Notes: generated by a model not told the origin, from the letters alone. A stretch of DNA of 7,654 nucleotides from Streptosporangiaceae bacterium (GCA_030042885.1 JASHYW010000045.1:1-7654), one strand, 5' to 3'. Positions 1 through 6,323 are shown, counted from the stretch's first letter. Program-made: numbers and translations.

Positions 1-1
1 G

Positions 2-478
2 GTCGGCGAGGTGTTCGTCACCGCGACCGGGACCTGCGACGTGATCGGCGCCGCGCACATCGCGGTGATGCGGGACGGCGCCATCCTGGCCAACGCCGGG
101 CACTTCGACACCGAGATCGACGTGCGGGCGCTGGCGGGGCTCGCGGCCGCGGTCCACCGCGACGTCCGGCCGCACGTGGACGCCTACGAGCTGGGTGACG
201 GCCGGACCGTGCTGCTGCTCGCGGAGGGCCGGGTGGTGAACCTCGTCGCGGCCGAGGGCCATCCTCCGGAGGTGATGGACCTGGCGTTCGGCATCGAGGC
301 ACTCGCCCTGGCCTGGCTGGCCACCAACACCGGTAAACTCCCGGCCGGCGTGCACGGGGTCCCGGCGGACCTCGACGCCGAGGCGGCCCGGCTGGTGCTG
401 GCCACCACGGGCACGTCGATAGACGCGCTCACCCCGGCCCAGCAGGCCTACCTGGAATCCTGGCGCATCGGCTCCTAG
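2..478 (+). CDS. ahcY: S-adenosyl-L-homocysteine hydrolase (adenosylhomocysteinase), C-terminal part, 5' end outside window
   Basis: This enzyme splits S-adenosylhomocysteine into adenosine and homocysteine with bound NAD, which relieves product inhibition of SAM-dependent methyltransferases in the cytosol. The reading frame is open at the left edge, and 158 residues are visible before TAG at 476-478. Recognisable family blocks, in order, are the end of the NAD-binding domain (VFVTATG...DVI, then DGAILANAGHFDTEID), LLLAEGRVVNL, and GHPPEVMD, followed by the C-terminal helices (DALTPAQQAYLESW). The protein ends at ESWRIGS and lacks the KPDHYRY tail that reaches into the neighbouring subunit's NAD site in human and most bacterial enzymes. 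It resembles the short archaeal/Thermotoga type instead. The family's usual F..Q after VMD reads FGIE here. The gene is convergent with the next one and shares stop-codon bases with it. The family call is secure; the exact substrate (adenosyl versus a deaminated nucleoside) cannot be judged from this part. Confidence 0.93.
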   Translation, partial: VGEVFVTATGTCDVIGAAHIAVMRDGAILANAGHFDTEIDVRALAGLAAAVHRDVRPHVDAYELGDGRTVLLLAEGRVVNLVAAEGHPPEVMDLAFGIEALALAWLATNTGKLPAGVHGVPADLDAEAARLVLATTGTSIDALTPAQQAYLESWRIGS

Positions 479-1758
479 CGCGCACCCGCGGGCAGCTGCT
501 GCTCGCCGGCCGCCGGCGCCGGGATCTCGATGGGCTGGCCCGCGGCCCCCTCCGTGGCCGGCCGGGTCAGCAGCAGCCACCCGATCAGCCCGATCGGGTA
601 CACGAAGTATCCCCACCTGGTGGCGGGGGCCAGCGTGAACATGACCGCGAGCCCCAGGGCCAGGCGCCAGGCCGCGCCCCGGGCGCCGGTGGGCGGGCGG
701 GCGATGATCCACACCGCGAAGCCGGCCCCGGCGGCCAGCAGCAGGCCGACCGCGGCCCAGTGGCCGGGCATCCCGGTATCGGCCAGCAGGTGCCCGGGCA
801 GCGGGCTGGCCGCCGGGGTCTTGTGCGGGGTCAGGCCGAGCGGGAACAGCACAGTGTTCTGCAGGAACGCGTACGGGTCGGCCAGGGCCGCGGGAGCCAT
901 CAAGGCGGCCAGCAGGCCCGCCGCCAGGATCGTGGCCGCCAGGAAGCGCCAGGCGGACCTGGCCCCGTCACGCGCGGCCAGCATCGCGGTGAATACGGGG
1001 ACCGCCGGCCAGGCGGTCGCCTTCATGGCGCACGCGACCCCGAGCGCGGCGGCGGCCCGGATCAGCGCCGACGGCCGGGCGATCAGCGCCAGGGTGAGAA
1101 ACATCAGCGCGATGACCGGCGGGTCGGTGATGCCGACCGCCAGCGGGAACGCGATGACCGGGGAGGCGGCGATGAACACGGTGGACAGCATGACGTTGCG
1201 GCGGCAGTCCTCGCAGTGCCGGTGCGGTGCCGCGATGGTGAACGCCGCCCAGATCAAGGCGATCGACACCGCCGTCAGCCATACTCGCGGGTCGGCGAGC
1301 AGGCCGGTCGCGCCGAGCGCCTTCGGCAGGCCGAACACCGCCATGACCGGCATATACGGGTTGTAGGACAGCCAGGTGTCCAGTTGCCCCGGTGGCAGGT
1401 ACGGCGTGCCGTGCTGGAGCAGCAGGGTCGCCGACTGCGAGATGACACGAACCTCAGGCGTCGGTGCGACCCTGGTGGCCAGCCATATCAGCGGCGCAGC
1501 CAGCGCGCCGGCCAGCGCCACCAGCAGCGGCACGATCACCGGCACGTTCTTGTGCCGGGTGAGCCAGAGAACGAGAGTCGTCACCCCGTAGCCGGCCGCC
1601 GCCCAGATCGCCCAGGTCCGGTCCGCGTGCCCGGTATCAACGGCCAGCGCGGTCGCGTAGACCGCGAAGGCCCCATTCGCGATCAGCAGCCGCTTGCGGC
1701 TCAGCCAGTGCTGGTGGACTGGCGCTGGGTGATGGTCTTCTCGCTGCGTGTGTTCCAC
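475..1758 (-). CDS. Polytopic membrane protein, probable GT-C fold glycosyltransferase (DUF2029/GT87-like)
   Basis: A 427-residue integral membrane protein with roughly ten to twelve hydrophobic segments (for example about 22-40, 49-67, 72-95, 158-177, 190-209, 212-228, 271-293, 331-353, 365-398) and a polar C-terminal tail. GTPYLPP (118-123) and YNPYMP (132-137) after the third segment, then TDPP (211-214), MKATAWP (245-251) and DPYAFLQN (294-301), recall actinobacterial DUF2029/GT87 polyprenyl-phosphomannose-dependent mannosyltransferases. If so, it would transfer a sugar from a lipid carrier on the outer face of the membrane. The match is from memory of family style, so substrate and product are unknown. 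The start is GTG at 1756-1758, the only suitable one before the first membrane segment; its ribosome site is weak (a G-rich stretch upstream). A loop at 179-185 carries HRHCEDC. Codon use matches the neighbours. It lies 151 bp downstream of ung in the same direction. Confidence 0.75.
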   Translation of the reverse strand: MEHTQREDHHPAPVHQHWLSRKRLLIANGAFAVYATALAVDTGHADRTWAIWAAAGYGVTTLVLWLTRHKNVPVIVPLLVALAGALAAPLIWLATRVAPTPEVRVISQSATLLLQHGTPYLPPGQLDTWLSYNPYMPVMAVFGLPKALGATGLLADPRVWLTAVSIALIWAAFTIAAPHRHCEDCRRNVMLSTVFIAASPVIAFPLAVGITDPPVIALMFLTLALIARPSALIRAAAALGVACAMKATAWPAVPVFTAMLAARDGARSAWRFLAATILAAGLLAALMAPAALADPYAFLQNTVLFPLGLTPHKTPAASPLPGHLLADTGMPGHWAAVGLLLAAGAGFAVWIIARPPTGARGAAWRLALGLAVMFTLAPATRWGYFVYPIGLIGWLLLTRPATEGAAGQPIEIPAPAAGEQQLPAGAR

Positions 1759-1909
1759 TGTGCCGGTACCCGCCCGTCCACGCGATTTCCCCTGATACCT
1801 ATTCAGCTGTTTGCCAAGCAGAAACGGTAAAACTGCCCCCGAAGCAGGTTATTAAGCGTATCACCAGGAGTTACTAAGCTTGGTTTCGGCACCAATGAGG
1901 CGCGCACTG

Positions 1910-2605
1910 CTAGGGCAGCTTCCAGTCGATCGGCTCGGTGCCGCGCTGCTGGAGTAGCTGATTAGCTCGGCTGAACGGGCGCGAACCGAAGAATCCGTTC
2001 GCCGCCGAATACGGACTCGGATGTGCCGACTCGATGCGGTCGATGTCACTGAGCAGCGGCGCCAGGGTCCGCGCGTCGCGTCCCCACAAGATCGCCACCA
2101 GCGGCTCGCCACCCACCCGCCCGGCACTTTTTCTCGCCGCCAGCGCCCGGATGGCCTGCTCCGTCACCTCCTCCCAGCCCCGGCCCCGGTGCGACCCGGG
2201 CTTGCCGGGCTGAACGGTGAGCACCCGGTTCAGCAGCAGCACGCCTCGTTCGCTCCACGGGGTAAGGTCCCCGCAGGCCGGGGTCGGATAGCCGAGGTCG
2301 TTGGAGTATTCGCGGAAGATGTTGACCAGGCTCGGCGGCAGCGGCCGAACGTCGGGTCCGACGGAGAAGCTCAGGCCAACGGCGTGCCCCGGGGTGGGGT
2401 AGGGATCCTGGCCGACGATCAGCACGCGCACGCCGGTGAAGGGCTGCTTAAACGCGCGCAGCACGTTCTCACCCGAAGGCAGGTACCGGCGGCCGGCCGC
2501 GACCTCGGCCCGCAGGAAGTCTCCCATCGCGGCGATCCGGCCCGCGACCGGCTCGAGCGCTTCCGCCCATCCCGGGTCGATGATGTTGCGCAACGGCTCC
2601 GCCAT
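1910..2605 (-). CDS. ung: Uracil-DNA glycosylase, family 1 (Ung)
   Basis: This enzyme removes uracil from DNA by cutting the N-glycosidic bond, the first step of base excision repair after cytosine deamination or dUMP incorporation. At 231 residues it has the usual family length. Visible motifs are the water-activating loop GQDPYP (65-70, catalytic Asp67, Tyr69), the uracil-stacking Phe80 in GLSFSV, the proline loop PLPPSL (88-93), uracil-specificity Asn126 in LLLNRVLTV, and the minor-groove loop [13 protein letters not shown] (195-207, catalytic His195). Position 70 is Pro where E. coli has His, as I recall for mycobacterial Ung. Position 199 is Tyr where E. coli Leu191 and human Leu272 intercalate into DNA, which is unusual. 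ATG at 2603-2605 is favoured because [13 protein letters not shown] fits known N-termini. No Shine-Dalgarno is seen, but a TANNNT box lies 8 bases upstream, so a leaderless transcript is likely. It ends IDWKLP, like mycobacterial Ung. Confidence 0.96.
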   Translation of the reverse strand: MAEPLRNIIDPGWAEALEPVAGRIAAMGDFLRAEVAAGRRYLPSGENVLRAFKQPFTGVRVLIVGQDPYPTPGHAVGLSFSVGPDVRPLPPSLVNIFREYSNDLGYPTPACGDLTPWSERGVLLLNRVLTVQPGKPGSHRGRGWEEVTEQAIRALAARKSAGRVGGEPLVAILWGRDARTLAPLLSDIDRIESAHPSPYSAANGFFGSRPFSRANQLLQQRGTEPIDWKLP

Positions 2606-2613
2606 GGGCAGCT

Positions 2614-2619
2614 ACTTTA
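2614..2619 (-). promoter_or_regulatory. Candidate -10 element of a leaderless ung promoter
   Basis: Read on the minus strand, TAAAGT matches the actinobacterial TANNNT -10 form and ends 8 bases before the A of the ung ATG. This is the spacing expected when transcription starts on the start codon itself. The absence of a purine-rich ribosome site supports a leaderless message. No convincing -35 is present; TTATGG sits 18 bases upstream and is weak. The call is a pattern inference. Confidence 0.35.
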
Positions 2620-2641
2620 GCCCCGCCCGGGTCCGTCCCAT

Positions 2642-2705
2642 AAGGCCAGAACCTTTTGACCGAACGAATCGCGGTATCACGGTCCGGACATGTCCTTCTG
2701 GCCTT
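2642..2705. repeat. 10-bp inverted repeat enclosing overlapping palindromes upstream of ung
   Basis: AAGGCCAGAA at 2642-2651 is the exact reverse complement of TTCTGGCCTT at 2696-2705, with 44 bases between the arms. Just inside the right arm are two overlapping perfect palindromes, GTCCGGAC (2682-2689) and GGACATGTCC (2686-2695). The left arm overlaps where a -35 for ung would lie and the palindromes lie about 80 bases upstream of the start, so an operator is possible. The right arm also resembles, in inverted orientation, the core of the tandem repeats that follow at 2718. Function is unknown. Confidence 0.5.
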
Positions 2706-2717
2706 CCTCACGGTGCG

Positions 2718-2842
2718 TCGTGCCGGAGGCGCGCCAGAAGACACAGCGCTTGGTCGTGCCGGAAGGCGCGCCAGAAGACACAGCGCTTGGTCGTGCCGGG
2801 AGGCGCGCCAGGAAGCGTCGTGCCGGAGGCGCGCCAGGAAGC
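2718..2842. repeat. Four-copy degenerate tandem repeat centred on GGCGCGCC
   Basis: Four head-to-tail copies start at 2718, 2754, 2791 and 2818, each opening with TCGTGCCGG and containing the palindrome GGCGCGCC (2728-2735, 2765-2772, 2802-2809, 2828-2835). Copies 1 and 2 are about 36 and 37 bp, nearly identical, and end with the segment AGAAGACACAGCGCTTGG. Copies 3 and 4 lose that tail and read CAGGAAGC after the core. The lengths 36, 37 and 27 break any single reading frame, so this is not a coding repeat. It lies in the gap between ung and the DUF72 gene, both on the minus strand. It could be an intergenic repeat family, a binding-site array or an RNA structure in the DUF72 3' region. There are no CRISPR-like unique spacers. 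Confidence 0.8.
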
Positions 2843-2895
2843 ACTGCGGAAGGCGGGTCCTCGGCGCCGGGACACCGCCGCGGCCCTCCGGGTCC

Positions 2896-3681
2896 TCACG
2901 GTGTTGGGCCCGGCGCCTGCGGCATCCCCGGCCAGGCGCGGGTCACCGTGCGCCCGCGGCTCGTCACGGCTGCGGCGAACGCGGCGGCATCGCGGGGCGC
3001 GGCGGCGGCCAGGTCGTTGTTGAAGTAGACGTAGACGTCGCCGTCCGCGCCCCAGGTAGCCACGATCCGGTCGGCCCACCCGCTCAGCGCGGCCTGGCTG
3101 TACCGGGGCCACGGTACGCCCTCGCCTTCGTGCAGCCGCAGGTAGCCCCAGTCGGCCGTCCGCCACAGCGGCGTGACGGCGGCCCCGGCCCGGTCGGCCC
3201 AGCACAGCGCGGCGTTCCGGTCGGCCAGCACGTCTTTCACCTCGTCGCTCCACCACGACTCGTGCCTCGGTTCGACCGCGATCCGCACCGTCGGCGGGAA
3301 CTGGCGCAGGCACTCGGCCAGCAGCTGTGGGGCGGCCCGCAGGTCCGGCGGAAGCTGCAGCAGCACCGGCCCGAGCCGGCCGCCGAGGCCGGCCGCCGCG
3401 TCTAGCAGCCTGGTCACCGGCCCGGCCGGATCACGGAGCCGTCGCACGTGGGTCAGGTAGCGGCTGGCCTTCACGGTCATGACGAAGTCGCCGGTGACCC
3501 GGTCTCGCCAGCTCGCGAAGGTGTCCCGGGACGGAAGCCGGTAGAACGTCCCGTTGTTCTCGACCGTAGCGAACTGCGTCGCGTAGTACTCCAGCCACCG
3601 CCGCTGCGGCACCTGCGGCGGGTAGAACGCGCCGCGCCAGTCCCGGTATTGCCACCCCGAGGTCCCGGTCATCACGCTCAC
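2896..3681 (-). CDS. DUF72 (YecE-like) TIM-barrel protein
   Basis: A 261-residue soluble protein of the DUF72 family, a TIM-barrel fold whose biochemical role is not established. Family blocks visible in order are GTSGWQYRDWRGAFYP (6-21), TVENNGTFYRLP (39-50), F.MTVKASRYLTH (66-78), GPVLLQLPP (104-112), EPRHESWW (137-144), GYLRLHEG (179-186) and VYVYFNND (216-223), which matches the whole family from first strand to last. The GTG at 3679-3681 is chosen because GAGGGGG (3687-3693) lies five bases upstream and the distance to GTSGW is typical. A GTG at 3700-3702 would add seven residues, but the purine block would then lie inside the gene. It is divergent from mtrA and upstream of ung on the same strand, separated from ung by the repeat-bearing gap. 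No signal peptide or membrane segment is seen. Co-orientation with ung hints at, but does not show, a nucleic-acid role. Confidence 0.9.
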   Translation of the reverse strand: MSVMTGTSGWQYRDWRGAFYPPQVPQRRWLEYYATQFATVENNGTFYRLPSRDTFASWRDRVTGDFVMTVKASRYLTHVRRLRDPAGPVTRLLDAAAGLGGRLGPVLLQLPPDLRAAPQLLAECLRQFPPTVRIAVEPRHESWWSDEVKDVLADRNAALCWADRAGAAVTPLWRTADWGYLRLHEGEGVPWPRYSQAALSGWADRIVATWGADGDVYVYFNNDLAAAAPRDAAAFAAAVTSRGRTVTRAWPGMPQAPGPTP

Positions 3682-3686
3682 CGGCG

Positions 3687-3693
3687 CCCCCTC
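3687..3693 (-). promoter_or_regulatory. Ribosome binding site that decides the DUF72 start
   Basis: On the minus strand GAGGGGG precedes the GTG at 3679-3681 by five bases. It is the only strong Shine-Dalgarno-like block near the N-terminus and favours the shorter start over the upstream GTG at 3700-3702. Confidence 0.55.
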
Positions 3694-3763
3694 AGCAGTC
3701 ACTCAGGCATCGTGCAAGCCGGGTTTGATGTACACGGCTCTCGGAAAAGCTATAGCCGAACGG

Positions 3764-3794
3764 GTGTCGCGTAGCAGGAAAATGAGGGTAGCCT
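3764..3794 (+). promoter_or_regulatory. Candidate promoter of mtrA-mtrB-lpqB
   Basis: TAGCCT at 3789-3794 fits the TANNNT -10 form common in actinobacteria. GTGTCG or TGTCGC at 3764-3770 is a weak -35 with an 18-19 base spacer. Transcription would begin near 3801 and leave a leader of about 25 bases before the mtrA ATG. An alternative farther upstream is TTGATG (3725-3730) with TATAGC (3751-3756, inside the palindrome GCTATAGC), but its 20-base spacer is long. On the minus strand TAGCTT (3747-3752) could be a -10 for the DUF72 gene. None has been tested. Confidence 0.3.
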
Positions 3795-3824
3795 GCGTCC
3801 ACGCAGAGTTAATCACATAGAACG

Positions 3825-4511
3825 ATGAGGTCCATGAAGGGACGTGTGCTGGTCGTCGACGACGACGCCGCCCTCGCGGAGATGCTCGGCATCGTGCTCC
3901 GCGGCGAGGGGTTCGAGCCGACCTTCGTAGCCGACGGCGACAAGGCGGTAGAGGTATTCCGGGATTCCCGGCCCGATCTGGTGCTGCTGGACCTGATGCT
4001 GCCGGGCTCGGACGGAATTGACGTGTGCCGGCAGATCCGCGCCGAGTCCGGGGTGCCGATCGTCATGCTGACGGCCAAGACCGACACCGTCGACGTGGTG
4101 CTGGGACTGGAGTCGGGGGCCGACGACTACATCGTCAAGCCCTTCAAGTCCAAGGAACTCGTGGCCCGGGTGCGGGCCAGGCTCCGCCGGACCGACGAGC
4201 CCGCGCCGGAGATGCTCCAGATCGGCGACATCGTCATCGACGTGGCAGGCCACTCGGTGAAGCGGGACGGGGAGACCCTCAACCTCACCCCGCTGGAGTT
4301 CGACCTGCTGGTGGCGCTGGCCCGCAAGCCGCGGCAGGTCTTCACCAGGGAAGTCCTGCTCGAGCAGGTGTGGGGTTACCGGCACGCCGCGGACACTAGG
4401 CTGGTCAACGTGCACGTGCAGCGGCTGCGCGCCAAGATCGAGCGGGACCCCGAGCACCCCGAGATCGTTGTGACGGTCCGTGGTGTCGGCTACAAGGCGG
4501 GGCCTGGCTAA
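3825..4511 (+). CDS. mtrA: DNA-binding response regulator MtrA (OmpR/PhoB family)
   Basis: MtrA is the response regulator of the MtrAB system. Known roles of the family member include control of cell division, cell-wall genes and, in Streptomyces, development and antibiotic genes. The protein has 228 residues, like its relatives. The receiver domain (about 6-120) has the acidic pair Asp12/Asp13, phospho-acceptor Asp56 in DLVLLDLMLPG, Thr83 in MLTAKTDTVD, Tyr102 and Lys105 in DYIVKPF. The winged-helix domain (about 133-226) carries TPLEFDLLVALARKPRQVF, VWGYRHAADTRLVNVHVQRLR (the recognition helix lies at its end) and the closing VRGVGYKAGPG. ATG 3825 gives the usual N-terminus with Asp56 numbering. 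An in-frame ATG at 3834 (Met4) is the alternative, and neither has a strong ribosome site. It is first in the operon, 12 bp before mtrB. One small difference is KPFKSKEL, where KPFKPKEL is usual. Confidence 0.98.
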   Translation: MRSMKGRVLVVDDDAALAEMLGIVLRGEGFEPTFVADGDKAVEVFRDSRPDLVLLDLMLPGSDGIDVCRQIRAESGVPIVMLTAKTDTVDVVLGLESGADDYIVKPFKSKELVARVRARLRRTDEPAPEMLQIGDIVIDVAGHSVKRDGETLNLTPLEFDLLVALARKPRQVFTREVLLEQVWGYRHAADTRLVNVHVQRLRAKIERDPEHPEIVVTVRGVGYKAGPG

Positions 4512-4523
4512 GTCCGGATTCAG

Positions 4524-6323
4524 ATGAAGGCGGCAGCGCGACTCGAGGCTCGACGGCATGACTGGGTGACGGCCTTCCGCCGGCCGTCGTGGCGCCGCGC
4601 AGTCATCCGGCGGCTGCCCGACGGGGTGGGGCAGTGGCTGCTGGCCGCGAACCGGTGGCGGCGCCGTGCCGTCGCGCAGTTGCGCAGCCACTGGAACCGC
4701 TCGCTGCAGCTGCGGGTGGTCGGGACGACCCTGGTGCTGTCCGCTCTGGTCATCGCGCTGCTCGGCTTCTACCTGGTGCAGTTGATCGCGGCAGGGCTGC
4801 TGCACGACGCCGAGAACGCCGCGGGCTACCAGGCCGAGGCCGGCCGGGTGTCCGCCCTCGGCCAGGCCAGCCCGGCTGTCCTCAGCCCGCCGAACGGCGT
4901 GTTCGGCGTCGAGGACGCCGCGGAGACAACGGCCAGGACGCTCCAGGAGGCGAGCGGGAACACGGGCAGCTACCTGGTCTTCATCCAGCTGACCAAGGGC
5001 GGGCCCGCCGGCCTGCAGTGGGTCGGCCCGCCCAACGTCGACGTCTCGGCGACCATCCCGCAGGACCTGATCAATGACGTGAGCGGGGAGCAGAGTTCCT
5101 CCCAGTACGACAACGAGAACATCGCGTATCCGTGGGAGGAACCGACCACGCTGACCTACACCTCAGGGCCGGGCACCTCGGGTCCGGCCATCGCCGTCGG
5201 CGTGCCGCTCGGCACGTATTACCAGCTGTACTATGTGTTCCCGTTCATCCAGCAGCAGGCTTTCCTGGTGCTGGTGCAGCGGATCCTGGTCGGCGTGGGG
5301 GTGGCGCTTGTCGTCCTGCTGGCCGCGATCGCCTCGCTGGTCACCCGCTGGGTGGTGCTGCCGGTCCGGCGCGCGGCCCAGGCGGCGCAGCGCGTGTCAG
5401 CTGGCCACCTCGAAGAACGCATGCAGGTCCGGGGCACCGATGACCTCGCGGCGCTGGCCACCTCGTTCAACGACATGGCGGCCAGCCTGCAGGCCAAGCT
5501 GCGCGAACTCGAGGAACTGTCCCAGTTCCAGCGGCAGTTCGTGTCCGACGTCTCGCATGAGCTCCGCACGCCGCTGTCGACCATCAAGATGGCCGCGGAC
5601 CTGCTGTACGAGTCCCGGGCAGGCCTCGACCCGTCCGGCGTCCGGTCCGCCGAATTGCTGCAGAGCCAGCTGGAGCGATTCGAGGCCCTTCTCGTCGACC
5701 TCCTCGAGATCAGCAGGTACGACGCGGGGGTGGCCACGCTGGAGGCCGAACTCGTGGACGTGTGCGACCTGGTGCGGCGCTCGGCCGATGACGCGCAGCA
5801 ACTGGCCGAGCGCCGGGGCTGCCGGATCGAGTTCAGGCTGCCCGCGACCGGGTGCTTCGCGGAGGTCGACCGGCGCCGGGTGGAGCGCATCCTGCGCAAC
5901 ATCCTGGGCAACGCGGTCGAGCACGGCGAGGGCAAGGACGTGGTGGTCACCACGGCCATGGACAGCGACGCGGTCGCGGTCTCGGTCAGGGACTACGGCG
6001 TGGGGCTGCGGCCGGGCGAGGAACAGCGGGTCTTCGAGCGGTTCTGGCGGGCCGACCCGGCCCGGGCGCGCACCACCGGCGGCACCGGCCTCGGGCTGGC
6101 CATCTCGCTGGAAGACGCCCGGCTGCACGGCGGCTGGCTGCAGGCCTGGGGCGAGCCAGGCAAGGGCTCGGTGTTCCGGCTGACCCTGCCCCGCGTGGCC
6201 GGGCAGCCGCTGGTGGGCTCGCCGCTGCCGCTCGGCCCGGACGAGGCCGAGATCGCCGCCGGCCTGGCCGGGCCGGATCTCTACCCGGCCAGTCCGGTGT
6301 CTGGGGCGGTCTCGCATGGCTAG
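4524..6323 (+). CDS. mtrB: Sensor histidine kinase MtrB
   Basis: The membrane sensor kinase that phosphorylates MtrA. It has 599 residues. Residues 1-62 form a very basic cytoplasmic extension (16 Arg within the first 64). TM1 is about 65-92, an extracytoplasmic sensor region spans about 93-245, and TM2 is about 246-275. A HAMP domain follows at about 275-327, then a HisKA helix with the H-box SDVSHELRTPL (phospho-acceptor His345) and the ATPase domain. That domain shows the N-box RILRNILGNAVEHGEG (Asn463), G1 DYGVGL (490-495), F-box VFERFWRAD (503-511) and G2 GGTGLGLAIS (519-528). All catalytic motifs are intact. The pre-TM2 segment TYYQLYYVFPF is typical of MtrB. A tail of about 40 residues without recognisable domain follows the kinase core. 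ATG 4524 lies 12 bp after the mtrA stop with only a weak purine stretch upstream. The 3' end overlaps lpqB by 8 bp. Confidence 0.97.
   Translation: MKAAARLEARRHDWVTAFRRPSWRRAVIRRLPDGVGQWLLAANRWRRRAVAQLRSHWNRSLQLRVVGTTLVLSALVIALLGFYLVQLIAAGLLHDAENAAGYQAEAGRVSALGQASPAVLSPPNGVFGVEDAAETTARTLQEASGNTGSYLVFIQLTKGGPAGLQWVGPPNVDVSATIPQDLINDVSGEQSSSQYDNENIAYPWEEPTTLTYTSGPGTSGPAIAVGVPLGTYYQLYYVFPFIQQQAFLVLVQRILVGVGVALVVLLAAIASLVTRWVVLPVRRAAQAAQRVSAGHLEERMQVRGTDDLAALATSFNDMAASLQAKLRELEELSQFQRQFVSDVSHELRTPLSTIKMAADLLYESRAGLDPSGVRSAELLQSQLERFEALLVDLLEISRYDAGVATLEAELVDVCDLVRRSADDAQQLAERRGCRIEFRLPATGCFAEVDRRRVERILRNILGNAVEHGEGKDVVVTTAMDSDAVAVSVRDYGVGLRPGEEQRVFERFWRADPARARTTGGTGLGLAISLEDARLHGGWLQAWGEPGKGSVFRLTLPRVAGQPLVGSPLPLGPDEAEIAAGLAGPDLYPASPVSGAVSHG

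Noticed and set aside
760..1830. Long plus-strand open frame (356 codons) opposite the membrane protein gene.
   Set aside because: Its translation is a low-complexity Arg/Gly/Gln-rich string without domains, as expected from the antisense of a GC-rich gene; the minus-strand protein has coherent membrane segments and family motifs.
1880..1895. Small hairpin TTGGT/ACCAA with a 6-base loop just after the ung stop, as a terminator.
   Set aside because: The stem is only five base pairs and no T-run follows on the minus strand; too weak to call.
1759..1909. Possible small RNA or gene in the lower-GC gap between the membrane protein gene and ung.
   Set aside because: No open frame with a ribosome site, no tRNA-like cloverleaf and no convincing promoter pair was found; it probably holds only the upstream region of the membrane protein gene.
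2661..2674. LexA (SOS) box near ung, half-site CGAAC at about 2661.
   Set aside because: The expected second half GTTCG after four bases is missing, so only a chance half-site remains.
2718..2842. Possible CRISPR array.
   Set aside because: Copies are joined head to tail with no unique spacers of even length, and no cas gene is present.
2863..2917. 9-bp inverted repeat GGCGCCGGG / CCCGGCGCC around the DUF72 stop as a terminator.
   Set aside because: The loop is about 37 bases and such GC-only arms arise by chance here; no T-run follows.
2656..3405. Plus-strand open frames running through the tandem repeats (for example RRARRHSAW-type repeats).
   Set aside because: The repeated peptide only mirrors the DNA repeat, copies fall in different frames, and most of the frame is antisense to the DUF72 gene.
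3813..4805. Minus-strand open frame of 330 codons opposite mtrA.
   Set aside because: The His/Asp/Gln-rich composition and lack of any motif mark it as a shadow of mtrA, whose own protein is unmistakable.
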